64,000 nt of DNA from Bordetella parapertussis (GTDB taxonomy: Bacteria; Acidobacteriota; Terriglobia; Bryobacterales; Bryobacteraceae). Every line of letters starts with the position of its first letter. Within the stretch, counting starts at the first letter, position 1. The translations under genes and the position numbers were made by a program. The stretch lies in contig CALQCC020000012.1 in assembly GCA_943328975.2 (NCBI GenBank), forward strand, positions 50,165 through 114,164, written 5' to 3'. Positions 7,688-16,750 of this stretch are shown in pieces. The notes under the pieces are model-generated. The model saw nothing but the letters and a program-made list of their open reading frames with translations. It was not told where the DNA came from and did not search any database.

Positions 7688-9790
7688 CTAGTACGACAGG
7701 ATGCGTTCGGCCTCGGTGATGATATCCGCCGGCTGCGGCAGGATTTCATTTTCGAGGTCAGGATGATATCCCACCCACGTATCGAGCGCGGCCACGCGCC
7801 CGACTGGCGCGTCCAAGTAACTGAAAAGTTCGCTCGCGATGCGGGCCGAAATCTCCGAGCCGTAACCCCAGGACAGCGTGTCTTCATGCACTACCATCAC
7901 GCGGCTGGTCTTCTTGACCGAGGCGGCGATTGCGGACCAATCGTAGGGATTGAGCGATCGCAGGTCGATCACTTCCACGGTGCGATGCGGATCGTGGCGT
8001 TCGAGCTCCAGCGCCGCGTGCAGGGATTTCTGCACCAGCGCGCCGAAGGTGATGATCGTCAAATGGGAGCCGCTCTTGACTGTCTTCGCCTTGCCGAACG
8101 GAATCATGAAGTCCGGTCCGGGATGTGGAGAGCGATTGTATGGCTCTCGATACAGGCGCTTATGTTCCAGGAACAACACCGGGTCGTCGCAGCGAATCGC
8201 AGTGCGGAGCAAGCCGACCGCATCCAGCGCATTCGACGGGAACACGACGCGCAGGCCAGGGATGTGCGTGAATGTCGATTCGCCGCACTGGCTGTGATAA
8301 ATGGCGCCGCCGTTGAGGTAGCCGCCGGTCGCGACGCGCATGACGAGCGGCGCGGAGAATCCATTGTAGGAACGCCACCGCAGGCTCGCAAGTTCGTCGC
8401 GGATCTGCATCATGGCGGGCCAGATGTAATCGAAAAACTGAATCTCGACCACGGGCTTGATGCCGCGCGTCGCCATGCCCGCCGCGCGCCCTACGATGGC
8501 GGCCTCGGCGATCGGCGTGTTGAAGACGCGGTCTGAGCCGTGCACAATCTGCAGGCCCTGGGTCGCTTTGAAAACGCCGCCCTTGCCTTTGACTTCCTTA
8601 AGATGTTCCTCGCGGCTGCAATCGGCCACGTCCTCGCCGAACACCACCATATTGGGGTTATGGCGCATCTCTTCGTGCAACGTGTGCGTGATTGAATCGA
8701 CCATCGTCTTCGGTTCGCCCGAAAAACGCGGCTCGGTGTCGAACTCGGATGACGTGGGATCCACGTCCGGGGAATAGAGGAATTTCAGCGCCGAACCACG
8801 CGCTGGCGGAGCCGCCTTCAACACGCGCTCGGTAATGTGTTGGATCTCCAGGTCGATCTCTTGGGTGATCCTTTCGATGCCATGAACATCCAGGATGCCT
8901 TCGAGCACCAGCCATTCGGAGAAGAGCTTGATCGGATCACGCTCGGCTTCGTTGGCGCGTTCGGACGTCGTCTTGTAGAGTCTTTCGTCGTCCGATAACG
9001 AATGAGAATACGGCCGTGTGCAAGTGGCATGCACCAGCACCGGAGTGCGCTCCCGGCGGCAGAACTCCACCGCGTCGCACATCGTAGCGTAGGAGGCCGC
9101 GAAGTCGGTGCCGTCGCACTCATAAACTTTCAGCCCTGGGAAACCGGAGACCGCACGCGCGATATTGCCACCCGCAGTTTGATGTTCCACCGGTACGGAA
9201 ATCGCCCAGCCGTTGTCTTGGATTAGGTACAGCAGAGGGACCTTTTCCAGGCAGGCGACGTTCATGGATTCCCAGAACTCGCCTTCACTGGTGGCGCCAT
9301 CGCCCGAACTGGTGAGCGTGATCGCGTTTGACTGTTTGTCCAGCCGGCCTTCGGCATCTGCGCAGCCCAACGCAGGCAGGTACTGCGTGCCGGTTGCCGA
9401 AGAGGGCGACACGATGTGCAGGCTCGGCGAACTCCAATGCGAGGGCATCTGCCGCCCGCCCGACGCCTTGTCTGCTTCCGCGCCCACGGCCTGCAACAAC
9501 ATGTCTTCGGCAGTTACGCCCAAGGCGAGGCAGAGTGCGCGATCGCGATAGTAAGGGAAGAACCAGTCGTGCCCGGAGTGCATCGCCATACCCGCGGCGG
9601 TTTGAATCGCCTCATGGCCTGCGCCGGAAATCTGGAAGTAGATCTTGTTCTGCCGCTTGAGCAGAATCTCGCGGTCGTCAATACGACGCGAAAGATACAT
9701 CGTGCGGAATGCACGAATAAGGTCGTCCCGCCCGAGCTTTCTTGCGCGGGCGCCGCCTAGGTCCAAGTCCATGCTAAGGCTGCTGGCCAT
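7688..9790 (-). CDS. 2-oxoacid dehydrogenase E1, alpha and beta subunits fused
   Basis: A 700-residue thiamine-diphosphate enzyme in which E1 alpha (about 20-345) and E1 beta (about 365-700) are one chain. The alpha half has the ThDP/Mg motif [13 protein letters not shown] (163-175) closing at QDN (191-193), plus the YYRDRA and SGGRQMPSH segments of branched-chain-type E1. The beta half begins [25 protein letters not shown] and contains [17 protein letters not shown] and [12 protein letters not shown]. It decarboxylates a 2-oxoacid (branched-chain, pyruvate or acetoin are possible) and passes the acyl group to an E2 lipoyl carrier. No E2 or E3 gene is in the window. It is the first gene of the minus-strand operon. 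A second ATG at 9772 is also possible. Confidence 0.9.
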   Translation of the reverse strand: MASSLSMDLDLGGARARKLGRDDLIRAFRTMYLSRRIDDREILLKRQNKIYFQISGAGHEAIQTAAGMAMHSGHDWFFPYYRDRALCLALGVTAEDMLLQAVGAEADKASGGRQMPSHWSSPSLHIVSPSSATGTQYLPALGCADAEGRLDKQSNAITLTSSGDGATSEGEFWESMNVACLEKVPLLYLIQDNGWAISVPVEHQTAGGNIARAVSGFPGLKVYECDGTDFAASYATMCDAVEFCRRERTPVLVHATCTRPYSHSLSDDERLYKTTSERANEAERDPIKLFSEWLVLEGILDVHGIERITQEIDLEIQHITERVLKAAPPARGSALKFLYSPDVDPTSSEFDTEPRFSGEPKTMVDSITHTLHEEMRHNPNMVVFGEDVADCSREEHLKEVKGKGGVFKATQGLQIVHGSDRVFNTPIAEAAIVGRAAGMATRGIKPVVEIQFFDYIWPAMMQIRDELASLRWRSYNGFSAPLVMRVATGGYLNGGAIYHSQCGESTFTHIPGLRVVFPSNALDAVGLLRTAIRCDDPVLFLEHKRLYREPYNRSPHPGPDFMIPFGKAKTVKSGSHLTIITFGALVQKSLHAALELERHDPHRTVEVIDLRSLNPYDWSAIAASVKKTSRVMVVHEDTLSWGYGSEISARIASELFSYLDAPVGRVAALDTWVGYHPDLENEILPQPADIITEAERILSY

Positions 9791-9855
9791 TTGTGGTGAA
9801 CGACGTCTCTAATAAGTCTAACTCGTGAATCGCTCTGGCGCTAGACTGAATGAAT

Positions 9856-10302
9856 ATGGCGTTACTCGAGCAAATCCAGAAAGACATGGTCGCGGCGATG
9901 AAGGGGCGCGAGGAAGCGAAACTCGAAACCATCCGCATGATCAAAACGGCTCTGAAGAAGTTTGAGATCGACAGCATGAAGCCGCTGGATGAACAGACGG
10001 AATTGCAGGTCCTGAGCACGCTGATCAAGCAGCGCCGCGAATCGGCGGACATGTTCCGCAAGGGCGATAGGCTGGAACTGGCCGAAAAAGAAGAACGCGA
10101 GATCAAGCAGATTGAAGCCTATATGCCGGCTTCCGCCTCGGACGAAGAGATGGACACGGCGATTGCGGCCGCCATCGCCGACACGCCTGGCGCGTCGCTC
10201 AAGCAAATGGGAGTCGTCATGAAGGCCGCGCAGGCCAAGCTTGCGGGCAAGCGCGTCGACGGCAAAGTGATGAGCGAGCGCGTGCGGTCCAAACTGAGCT
10301 AG
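9856..10302 (+). CDS. GatB/YqeY-like tRNA-amidotransferase-related protein
   Basis: About 148 residues covering the whole YqeY fold: MALLEQIQKDMVAAMKGREEAKLETIRMIKTALKK at the N-terminus, the RRESADMFRKGDRLELAEKEEREIKQIEAYMP middle, and the GVVMKAAQAKLAGKRVDGKVMSERVRSKLS tail resembling the C-terminal tRNA-binding region of GatB. These free-standing proteins are widespread and of uncertain function. The second in-frame ATG (9856) was chosen over 9850 because it fits the family start and lies 8 nt after a TAGACT -10-like hexamer (9842-9847). A membrane-protein gene starts 3 nt after the stop. Confidence 0.9.
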   Translation: MALLEQIQKDMVAAMKGREEAKLETIRMIKTALKKFEIDSMKPLDEQTELQVLSTLIKQRRESADMFRKGDRLELAEKEEREIKQIEAYMPASASDEEMDTAIAAAIADTPGASLKQMGVVMKAAQAKLAGKRVDGKVMSERVRSKLS

Positions 10303-10305
10303 TCC

Positions 10306-10746
10306 GTGCCACTCTGGGGCAATCTTCTGTGGTCCGGACTCTTCGTGTTGTTGACGCACCCAGGCCGATTGGGTCCCAGAGGAGCAGTGGGACTTGCAGC
10401 ATTGGGCCTGATTCCGCGGTTCCTTACCCTGTTGGGCACGGTCGGCACCGTCTGGATGTTGAGCGGCCTCGCATGGTTTTCCGTGATGGCCTTCTACGCC
10501 ATGACCGTGCTGTGGCTGGTCTTGCTAGTCTTACTACTGCGGAACCGTGCCGACGCAGCGATGTTGGCCGGATGGATGACGCCTGTGGCTGTGCTTGAAG
10601 GCTTGGGCGCATTGAGCGCGATGGCAGGGATCGTTGTCGGTCTGCTGCTCGGCGGCGTCTCCCAGTCCATCCTTCGCCCGCTGGTGGCCGGGGTGTTTGC
10701 CATCGCACAAGTATTCTTTCTTCTTCGAACAGCGAGGACTTCATGA
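10306..10746 (+). CDS. Small membrane protein, function unknown
   Basis: A 146-residue protein with four hydrophobic segments (for example LTLLGTVGTVWMLSGLAWF and AMAGIVVGLLLGGVSQSI). It starts with GTG at 10306, three bases after the yqeY-like stop, and ends overlapping the next gene's ATG by 4 bp (ATGA). No catalytic motif is visible. Together with the next gene it forms a coupled pair of short membrane proteins, perhaps two subunits of one complex. Confidence 0.65.
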   Translation: MPLWGNLLWSGLFVLLTHPGRLGPRGAVGLAALGLIPRFLTLLGTVGTVWMLSGLAWFSVMAFYAMTVLWLVLLVLLLRNRADAAMLAGWMTPVAVLEGLGALSAMAGIVVGLLLGGVSQSILRPLVAGVFAIAQVFFLLRTARTS

Positions 10747-11294
10747 CCATTCAAAAGGCCGCACTGTGGGCGGCGATCGGCGTGTTACTACGCGGGCTTC
10801 ACTACTGGGTGGCGAATATGATCCCGTCGTGGAACTCGAGCGGTTCCATGGAACAAGTGACGCTGATCATGGTCGCGATTGTCGATCCGCTGGTGTGGAC
10901 CTACTACTTCGCAACGATTTGGCGTGGACTACCGAACAGGATCGCGGCGGCACTGGCCTTGGTGTTGGGGCTCGCTGAGATCGGGTTCGCGGGCTACCGG
11001 CAGTTTGATTCCTTGTCGTGGGAATCACTGGACACGCTGGCGTTCGTCTTCGGAGGCGTGGTCCCCGTGTTGTGCTGGACCCTCTACTTGCTGGGCCGGC
11101 GTTTCGGCTTATGGTACCTGCTGCTGTACTGCCTGTCGCAAGTGGCGTTGTTCATTTACCAGACCGGCTCCAGCGCGGCGCTGATCCAGGAATTCTGGCG
11201 CGAAGAACCGTGGCAGCTACTGGCTGCACCGCTGATTTGGATCGTTTACTGGGTCACGCAGACGCTGTTCGTCCGCGCGGCTCAGAAGGCCTGA
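10743..11294 (+). CDS. Membrane protein, function unknown
   Basis: A 183-residue protein with about five transmembrane helices and aromatic-rich loops (for example EFWREEPWQLLAAPLIWIVYWVTQTLF at the end). It is coupled to the preceding gene by an ATGA overlap, and its last 13 bp overlap the 3' end of the convergent PLP-enzyme gene. No family was recognised. Confidence 0.65.
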   Translation: MTIQKAALWAAIGVLLRGLHYWVANMIPSWNSSGSMEQVTLIMVAIVDPLVWTYYFATIWRGLPNRIAAALALVLGLAEIGFAGYRQFDSLSWESLDTLAFVFGGVVPVLCWTLYLLGRRFGLWYLLLYCLSQVALFIYQTGSSAALIQEFWREEPWQLLAAPLIWIVYWVTQTLFVRAAQKA

Positions 11295-12457
11295 GCCAGA
11301 TCGGCGAGAATGTCCTCGATGGCTTCGATCCCGACCGACATGCGCACGAGGTTTTCGTGGATGCCCAGGCGCTCACGATGCTTCGGCGACAAGTCGCGAT
11401 GCGAGGCCATGGCGGGGTAGAGGATCATCGTGTGCACGTCGCCCAACGACGTTGCGCGCACGATCATTTTGAGGCTTTCCATGAACTGGAAGACCTTCGC
11501 GCGGTCGGCACCTTTGAGTTCAAAAGCGACCAAGCTGCTGAACTTGTCTTTCGGGAACAAACGTCCGATGGCTGCAGCGTCGGCGTGTTGCGGGTCGCCG
11601 GGGAAGTAGACGCGCTCTACGCCCGGTTGCTTCGCCAGCCACTGTGCGACTTGGATCGCGTTTGAACACTGGCGTTCAAAGCGCAGCGCGAGCGTCTTAA
11701 TGCCGCGCATGGTGAGGTAACTCTCGAACGGTCCCAGCACAGGACCGATGGTGCGCGAGAGCGTCCGCAGCGTGTCGTAGTGGGCTTGATCGGCAACGAT
11801 CATGCCTCCGAGGACATCGCCATGGCCGGCTAGGTACTTGGTGACGCTGTGGCAGACAATGTTCGCACCCAACTCCAACGGGCGCACCAGTAACGGTGTG
11901 GCGAAGGTATTGTCGACGATCAACGGCACGTCGGCGTTGCGGCATAACTCCGCGATCTTGTCGAGGGCGGGCACGCGGAGCAGGGGATTGGCGATGGTCT
12001 CGGTGATCACGGCTCCGGGCTTGGTCTCGATGAGGGCGGCTTCGAAGGCCGCGAGGTCGCACGGGTCCACTTGGGTGGTTTCGACACCCATGGGGTCGAA
12101 GATCTTCATCAACATCGCGGTGGTCGCGCCATACATCATGTTGGCGGCGAGCACGCGTTTGGGGCGGTCGAGTAGAGCGCCCAGGACCGACAGGTGGATG
12201 GCGGCCATGCCGGACGCGCAGGCGATGGCTCCGTGGCCGGATTCGAGTTCGCGCATGACTTCTTCGAGCGCGTTGCGTGTTGGATTGTCGTAGCGCGCGT
12301 AGGACGGGCCTTGTTCTTGCAGGTCGAACACGCGTTCGAGTTGGTCCATCGAATCGTACACGTAGCTGGAGGCGGTGTAGATGGGCGTGGTGACGGGGAT
12401 GAAGCCGCCGGTTTTTTTGCGGTCGCCCCAGTGGACTGTTTTGGATTCGATCTTCAT
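11282..12457 (-). CDS. Trans-sulfuration PLP enzyme (cystathionine gamma-synthase/lyase or O-acetylhomoserine sulfhydrylase type)
   Basis: A 391-residue member of the Cys/Met-metabolism PLP family, near the usual 380-400 residues. Landmarks: ARYDNPTRNALEEVMRELE (substrate/PLP site from the partner subunit), ASGMAAIHL, DNTFATPLLVRPLELGANIVCHSVTKYLAGHGDVLGG with the Schiff-base lysine in SVTKYL, and a C-terminal VRMSVGIEAIEDILADL. It handles sulfur amino acids through cystathionine or homocysteine. Which reaction it performs cannot be decided from sequence. It follows cysS with a 1-nt gap, so synthesis of cysteine or methionine may be linked to charging of tRNA-Cys. Confidence 0.9.
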   Translation of the reverse strand: MKIESKTVHWGDRKKTGGFIPVTTPIYTASSYVYDSMDQLERVFDLQEQGPSYARYDNPTRNALEEVMRELESGHGAIACASGMAAIHLSVLGALLDRPKRVLAANMMYGATTAMLMKIFDPMGVETTQVDPCDLAAFEAALIETKPGAVITETIANPLLRVPALDKIAELCRNADVPLIVDNTFATPLLVRPLELGANIVCHSVTKYLAGHGDVLGGMIVADQAHYDTLRTLSRTIGPVLGPFESYLTMRGIKTLALRFERQCSNAIQVAQWLAKQPGVERVYFPGDPQHADAAAIGRLFPKDKFSSLVAFELKGADRAKVFQFMESLKMIVRATSLGDVHTMILYPAMASHRDLSPKHRERLGIHENLVRMSVGIEAIEDILADLAQAF

Positions 12458-12458
12458 G

Positions 12459-13856
12459 TTAGGAGCGCTTCCAGCGCACGCCTTCTTTGGTGTCTTCCAG
12501 GATCACGCCTTGATCGGCGAGTTGTTTGCGGACTTCGTCGGCGCGGGCAAAATCGCGGGCTTTCTTAGCAGACGTGCGCTCGGCGATCAGGGTTTCAACT
12601 TCCGCGTCCGAGATGCCGCCGGCTTTCACCGTGGGTTTCAGGACGTCGAAGATGGAGTCGAAGCGGGCCATGAAGGCCAGCGCCGCTGCGACGTTGCCTG
12701 CGCGGAACTCGCCCGCATCCATGGCGGAGTTGGTGTCGCGCACGTATTCGAACACAGCTCCCAGGGCTTCAGCGGTGTTGAGATCGTCGTCCAGCGCTTC
12801 GTCGAAGGCGCTCACTGCGGTTCGCGTCCGCTCTTCCATCGACTCGTTGAGTCCTTCGGCGAACTTCGCGGTCTTCAAGCGGAGTTCGTAGTTGCGCAGG
12901 CGCTCGATCGAAGTCATCGCGGCTTTGAGGCCGTCGAAGGTGAAGTTCAGCTTCTTGCGATACGGCACCGAGGCGAGCAGGTAGCGCAGCGCTTCGGGTG
13001 GGAACCCGCGATCCGCCAGGTCGTGCAAGGTATAAACGTTGCCGAGCGACTTGGACATCTTCTGCGAATCCACGCTGAGATGTTCGGCGTGCAGCCAGAA
13101 GCGGACGAATTGTTTGCCGGTGATACCTTCGGCCTGCGCGATTTCGTTTTCGTGATGGGGGAAGGTGAGGTCGACGCCGCCGGTGTGGATATCGAGCTGC
13201 TCGCCCAGATACTTCATCGCCATGGCGGAGCATTCGATGTGCCAACCGGGCCGGCCGACGCCGATGGGAGTGTCCCAGCTAGGCTCGCCTTCCTTGGCCG
13301 CTTTCCACAGAACGAAGTCGCGCGCGTCGTCCTTATCGTATTCGTCGTTGTCGACGCGGGCTCCGGCGCGGATGCCGCTGAAGTCGTTGTGCGAAAGCTT
13401 GCCGTAACCGGGGAACGTGGAGATGCGGTAGTAAGTGGACCCTTCGCTTACATAGGTGTGGCCGCGTTCGGTCAACTGCTGCACGGCCTCAATCATCTCC
13501 GGGATGTGTTTGACGGCGGAGACGACGTGCTCGGGGCGTTCGACGCGCAGCGCTGCAGTGTCGGCCAGGAACGCTTCGGTGTAGACGGTCGTGAAATCGT
13601 CGAGGCTCTTACCGGCCTTGAGGGAATCGCGAATAATCTTGTCGTCGATATCGGTGATGTTCATCACGTGCTTCAAGGTGAAGCCACGCGCACGCAGCCA
13701 GCGGCGCAGGATGTCCGGGAAGATGAAGCTCCGGAAGTTGCCGATGTGGGCGTAGTTGTAGACGGTGGGTCCGCAGGTGTACATGCGGACAACGTTGTCG
13801 GGAGTGGAGAAAGGCTCCGTCTGTTGGGTGAGGGTGTTGTAGAACCGAAGGGCCAT
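12459..13856 (-). CDS. cysS: Cysteinyl-tRNA synthetase
   Basis: A class I aminoacyl-tRNA synthetase of about 465 residues, the usual length. MALRFYNTLTQQTEPF opens the standard N-terminus. The zinc site begins with YTCGPTVYN, the HIGH-type motif is AHIGNFRSF, further zinc ligands lie in WHIECSAMAMKYLG and HHENEIAQAEG, and KMSKS (SQKMSKSLGN) binds ATP. The C-terminal helical domain ends EDTKEGVRWKRS. ATG at 13856 was preferred over 13874 because the family starts here and a TACGAT -10-like element overlaps 13874; the open frame extends further upstream without homology. A large open frame on the opposite strand is a shadow. Confidence 0.95.
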   Translation of the reverse strand: MALRFYNTLTQQTEPFSTPDNVVRMYTCGPTVYNYAHIGNFRSFIFPDILRRWLRARGFTLKHVMNITDIDDKIIRDSLKAGKSLDDFTTVYTEAFLADTAALRVERPEHVVSAVKHIPEMIEAVQQLTERGHTYVSEGSTYYRISTFPGYGKLSHNDFSGIRAGARVDNDEYDKDDARDFVLWKAAKEGEPSWDTPIGVGRPGWHIECSAMAMKYLGEQLDIHTGGVDLTFPHHENEIAQAEGITGKQFVRFWLHAEHLSVDSQKMSKSLGNVYTLHDLADRGFPPEALRYLLASVPYRKKLNFTFDGLKAAMTSIERLRNYELRLKTAKFAEGLNESMEERTRTAVSAFDEALDDDLNTAEALGAVFEYVRDTNSAMDAGEFRAGNVAAALAFMARFDSIFDVLKPTVKAGGISDAEVETLIAERTSAKKARDFARADEVRKQLADQGVILEDTKEGVRWKRS

Positions 13857-14051
13857 GGCGAAGGTATCACTCATCGTAACAGGGAAAAATTGCTGGCCGC
13901 CGATGAACGTGGATTTACGCAGATTCAAACTAAGGCAACTCAGCCGCTCGAACTTCATGTGTCACGAAACACTGCTGGCATCGCCGCCATCAGCAGCAGT
14001 GGGAGCATGGCCGCATTCGAGGGATCTCATGATAGTGGGTACAATGCGTGG

Positions 14052-14552
14052 GTGGCGAAACGCTTGGTTCCTGGATTGTTCTTGCTCGCGTGCGCTTGCA
14101 CGTCTGGTCCATCGTTGCCGGAGGGCACAACGTGGGACGAGGCCACCGGCGCGTTCCGCTGGCCGGGCGGGGAGGTGCGATTGCCCGTTGGCCTGCGATA
14201 CGCGCGGATTGAGAGCGATACGTTTGAAGGCGAGTTCGTGGCCAAGTCGGGGCGCATGGTCATTCACCACGACATCGGCACAACGGCGGGCGCGTGGGCG
14301 CAGAAGCTGAACTCGGAGTCCTTTGACGAGCGGATCGTAGATGGAGCGCGCGTGTGGGTGGCTCAGCGCAAACGAGGCGGCCAGGGTGAGCCGGAGACGC
14401 TAGTTGCCGCGACGTTTCCGGACAATGGGTGCGCGAACTTCTTCGTAGTTTCGAAGGGGCCAGGGTACGAGGGCGTGATCGAGGCGGTGGCGGCGAGCTT
14501 CCATCCGAAGAACACGGCGAAGGATTTAACGGGTCGGTGCAAGCAGCGCTGA
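14052..14552 (+). CDS. Putative lipoprotein (paralogue of the gene at 15098)
   Basis: About 166 residues from a GTG at 14052: M(A)KRLVPGLFLLAC is a short lipoprotein signal with the lipobox Cys at residue 14. The mature part has the conserved string WDEATGAFRWPGGEVRLPVGL, FEGEF, HHDIGTTAGAWAQK, GARVWVAQ and TFPDNGCANFF. All of these recur in the second lipoprotein at 15098-15610, so this is a duplicated family, probably a small beta-rich outer-envelope protein of unknown role. A TACAAT hexamer ends 6 nt before the GTG, suggesting a leaderless mRNA. A longer reading frame upstream is antisense to cysS and is not coding. Confidence 0.65.
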   Translation: MAKRLVPGLFLLACACTSGPSLPEGTTWDEATGAFRWPGGEVRLPVGLRYARIESDTFEGEFVAKSGRMVIHHDIGTTAGAWAQKLNSESFDERIVDGARVWVAQRKRGGQGEPETLVAATFPDNGCANFFVVSKGPGYEGVIEAVAASFHPKNTAKDLTGRCKQR

Positions 14553-14588
14553 TGTGTCTCAGCGAAGCAACATCAGAGGAGCGCCTCA

Positions 14589-14870
14589 ATGTTTGAGTGG
14601 GATCACGGCAAAGCGAGGACGAATCTACAAAAACACGGCGTCAGCTTTGACGAGGCGGCAACGGTATTCGAGGATCCTCTGGCCGCGATCCTGCCGGATC
14701 ATGCTCATTCTCATAGCGAGGTCCGTGAGATCATCGTGGGCTATTCGATTACTGAACGCCTGTTAGTGGTCACCTTCACGGAACGCGAAAACGGTACTCT
14801 TGGAATCGTGAGCGCCAGGATGGCCGCTCAGAAAGAACGGCACGCCCATGAAACATACAGGAAAGGTTAG
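14589..14870 (+). CDS. brnT: BrnT-family toxin (DUF497 type)
   Basis: A 93-residue protein with the BrnT pattern: FEWDHGKARTNLQKHGVSFDEAATVFEDP at the N-terminus, then GYSITERLLVVTFTERENGTLGIVSARMA and a basic tail (QKERHAHETYRKG). BrnT toxins are RelE-fold ribonucleases that stop translation and are neutralised by the protein encoded downstream. The expected catalytic residues (His of KHGV, the SAR arginine) are present, so the toxin looks intact. It overlaps the next gene by 23 bp, the usual toxin-first arrangement for brnTA. Confidence 0.85.
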   Translation: MFEWDHGKARTNLQKHGVSFDEAATVFEDPLAAILPDHAHSHSEVREIIVGYSITERLLVVTFTERENGTLGIVSARMAAQKERHAHETYRKG

Positions 14871-15087
14871 AGCAAAGCGGGCGGGGGCAGATCTTCCTAC
14901 CGAGTACGTGCTCGACTATTCACAGGCTAAGCCCAACCGATTTGCAGGCAAGGTGCGGTCAAAATCGGTGGTTGTATTGCTTGATCCGGATGTTTCGACG
15001 GTATTCAAAGACGGGGAATCAGTAAACAACGTTCTGCGTTCGTTGATCGAGGCGATGCCCCCGGTGCCCAAGGCGGCTCGGCGGTAG
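14848..15087 (+). CDS. Probable antitoxin paired with the BrnT toxin
   Basis: A 79-residue protein overlapping the toxin gene. A basic, Gly/Ala-containing start is followed by EYVLDYSQAKPNRFAG and VVVLLDPDVSTVFKDGESVNNVLRSLIEAM. The last segment looks like the ribbon-helix-helix-like LDPDV...SVNxxLR module of many small antitoxins. It differs from classical BrnA (no CopG-like RP-rich C-terminus), so the pair may be a BrnT variant. RHH antitoxins usually bind the operon promoter, here presumably in 14553-14588, but no clear palindrome was found there. Confidence 0.75.
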   Translation: MKHTGKVRAKRAGADLPTEYVLDYSQAKPNRFAGKVRSKSVVVLLDPDVSTVFKDGESVNNVLRSLIEAMPPVPKAARR

Positions 15088-15097
15088 GCGTCGCGCT

Positions 15098-15610
15098 GTG
15101 GTTCTCCGGGTTCTCTGCGGATTGATGTTGCTTCTAAGCTCGTGCGGAGTGCCGTCTATCATGCCTCGTGGGGCGAGTTGGGATAAGCCGTCGGGCACGT
15201 TCCAATGGTTCCAAGGCGAAGTGAGAGTCCCCGCCGGCCTGTATTACAGAGACGGCCACAGCATCGATTCATTCGAGGGTGATTTTCACACGCTTGACGA
15301 GGCGTTGGTGCTCCACCATGACATCGGCTTCTACGCGGGCGCATTCGCCCAGAAGCGCGATGCGGTTCTTTTGGAGGAGCGAGTAGTGGAGGGTGCGCGG
15401 GCGTGGGTTGCGCAGGAAAAGCAGATTCGCAGTGACCTCCCACCAAGGTTCGTCGTCACCTTTCCGGACAATGATTGCGCGAATTTCTGGATCGACTCAT
15501 GGGATCGTAGTGGGCTGGATCTAGTCCGTTCCATCGCCGATAGTTTTCGGCCGAAGCGTACACAGACGTCTGCAAATTCCTGTGAGCAGCGGCCGTCCCG
15601 CCTACAATAA
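15098..15610 (+). CDS. Putative lipoprotein (paralogue of the gene at 14052)
   Basis: A 170-residue protein from a GTG at 15098. The signal MVLRVLCGLMLLLSSC ends in a lipobox Cys (residue 16). The mature sequence repeats the family strings of the first lipoprotein: SWDKPSGTFQWFQGEVRVPAGLYY, SFEGDF, HHDIGFYAGAFAQK, GARAWVAQ and TFPDNDCANFW. The C-terminus diverges. It follows the antitoxin by 10 nt and ends 5 nt before tgt. Function unknown. Confidence 0.75.
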   Translation: MVLRVLCGLMLLLSSCGVPSIMPRGASWDKPSGTFQWFQGEVRVPAGLYYRDGHSIDSFEGDFHTLDEALVLHHDIGFYAGAFAQKRDAVLLEERVVEGARAWVAQEKQIRSDLPPRFVVTFPDNDCANFWIDSWDRSGLDLVRSIADSFRPKRTQTSANSCEQRPSRLQ

Positions 15611-15615
15611 GACCT

Positions 15616-16734
15616 GTGCTTCGATTTGAGTTACAAGCAGTCTGTCCCGACACCGGCGCGCGTGCGGGGCTTTTACATGCCGATCACGGGATCGTTGAGA
15701 CGCCCGTGTTCATGCCTGTGGGAACGCAGGCGACGGTCAAGGGGATCCTGGCGCGGGATCTGATCAATGACCTGGATGCCAAGATTATTTTGGCGAACAC
15801 CTACCATCTCTTCTTGCGGCCGGGGCCGGAGACCGTGCGCAAACTCGGGGGGCTGCACGGGTTCATGGCTTGGCCTCGGGCCGTGCTGACGGATTCGGGC
15901 GGATTTCAAGTCTTCAGTCTCGACACGCTGCGCAAAGTCACCGAAGAGGGCGTGTTGTTTCATTCACATCTGAATGGCGACGCGCACATGTTTACGCCCG
16001 AGTCGACCATCGATGTTCAGATGGCGCTGGGCAGCGACATTATGATGGTGCTCGACGAGTGCCTAGCGTATCCTGCCTCGCACGAAGCGGCGCGGGCCTC
16101 TACGGAACGCACTTTACGATGGGCTCGATCTGCCTATACGCACTACCGGCAACGCTCGGAAGGCAAGCAGGCGTGCTTTCCGATCGTGCAGGGCTCCATG
16201 TATCCGGATCTGCGGCGGCACTGCGCGGAAGAGTTACTGAAGTTGGATGCGGACGGCTACGCGATTGGTGGATTGTCGGTGGGCGAGCCGCGTCCTCTGA
16301 GCATGGAGATGACCGAGGTGGTCGCTCCTATGTTGCCGAAAGACCGGCCGCGTTACGCGATGGGCGTGGGCATGCCGGATGAATTGCCGGAGTACGTGGC
16401 GCGTGGAATCGACATGATGGATTGCGTGTTACCTAGCCGGAACGCGCGTAACGGGTACTTGTTCACGAGTACGGGGAAAGTTGTGATCAAACAAGCCCAG
16501 TACAAAGACGATGCGGCTCCCGTGGACGAGAAATGTGGCTGTTACACGTGCAAAAACTTCTCCCGCGCGTATTTGCGGCACCTCTTTCAGGCGGGGGAAA
16601 TGTCATTTTCAACGCTAGCGACGTTGCACAACTTGCGCCACTATCTTGACATCATGAGGGAGATCAGGCAGGCTATACTAGTTGGGAAATTCCCCGCCTA
16701 TCTCAGAGCAGTGCGCACGGCGGGTGCGCAATAA
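15616..16734 (+). CDS. tgt: Queuine tRNA-ribosyltransferase (tRNA-guanine transglycosylase)
   Basis: A 372-residue TIM-barrel enzyme of standard length that swaps guanine 34 of tRNAs with GUN anticodons for preQ1. Landmarks: ANTYHLFLRPG, the catalytic/substrate Asp in VLTDSGGFQVFSL (about 92-104), the GGLSVGEP loop, MGVGMPDELPEYVARGIDMMDCVLPSRNARNG with the nucleophilic Asp, and the zinc site CGCYTCKNFSRAYLRHLF. It starts with GTG 8 nt after a TACAAT -10-like hexamer (15603-15608). It leads into yajC-secD, the common tgt-yajC-secD-secF order. The tRNA-Tyr gene in this window has a GTA anticodon and would be a substrate. Confidence 0.95.
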   Translation: MLRFELQAVCPDTGARAGLLHADHGIVETPVFMPVGTQATVKGILARDLINDLDAKIILANTYHLFLRPGPETVRKLGGLHGFMAWPRAVLTDSGGFQVFSLDTLRKVTEEGVLFHSHLNGDAHMFTPESTIDVQMALGSDIMMVLDECLAYPASHEAARASTERTLRWARSAYTHYRQRSEGKQACFPIVQGSMYPDLRRHCAEELLKLDADGYAIGGLSVGEPRPLSMEMTEVVAPMLPKDRPRYAMGVGMPDELPEYVARGIDMMDCVLPSRNARNGYLFTSTGKVVIKQAQYKDDAAPVDEKCGCYTCKNFSRAYLRHLFQAGEMSFSTLATLHNLRHYLDIMREIRQAILVGKFPAYLRAVRTAGAQ

Positions 16735-16750
16735 GCAGTAACGGTCCTCC

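Noticed and set aside
12381..13958. Very long open frame (plus strand) opposite cysS, continuing into the first lipoprotein
   Set aside because: It is the complement of cysS, which has all family motifs; only the last part (from 14052) is coding.
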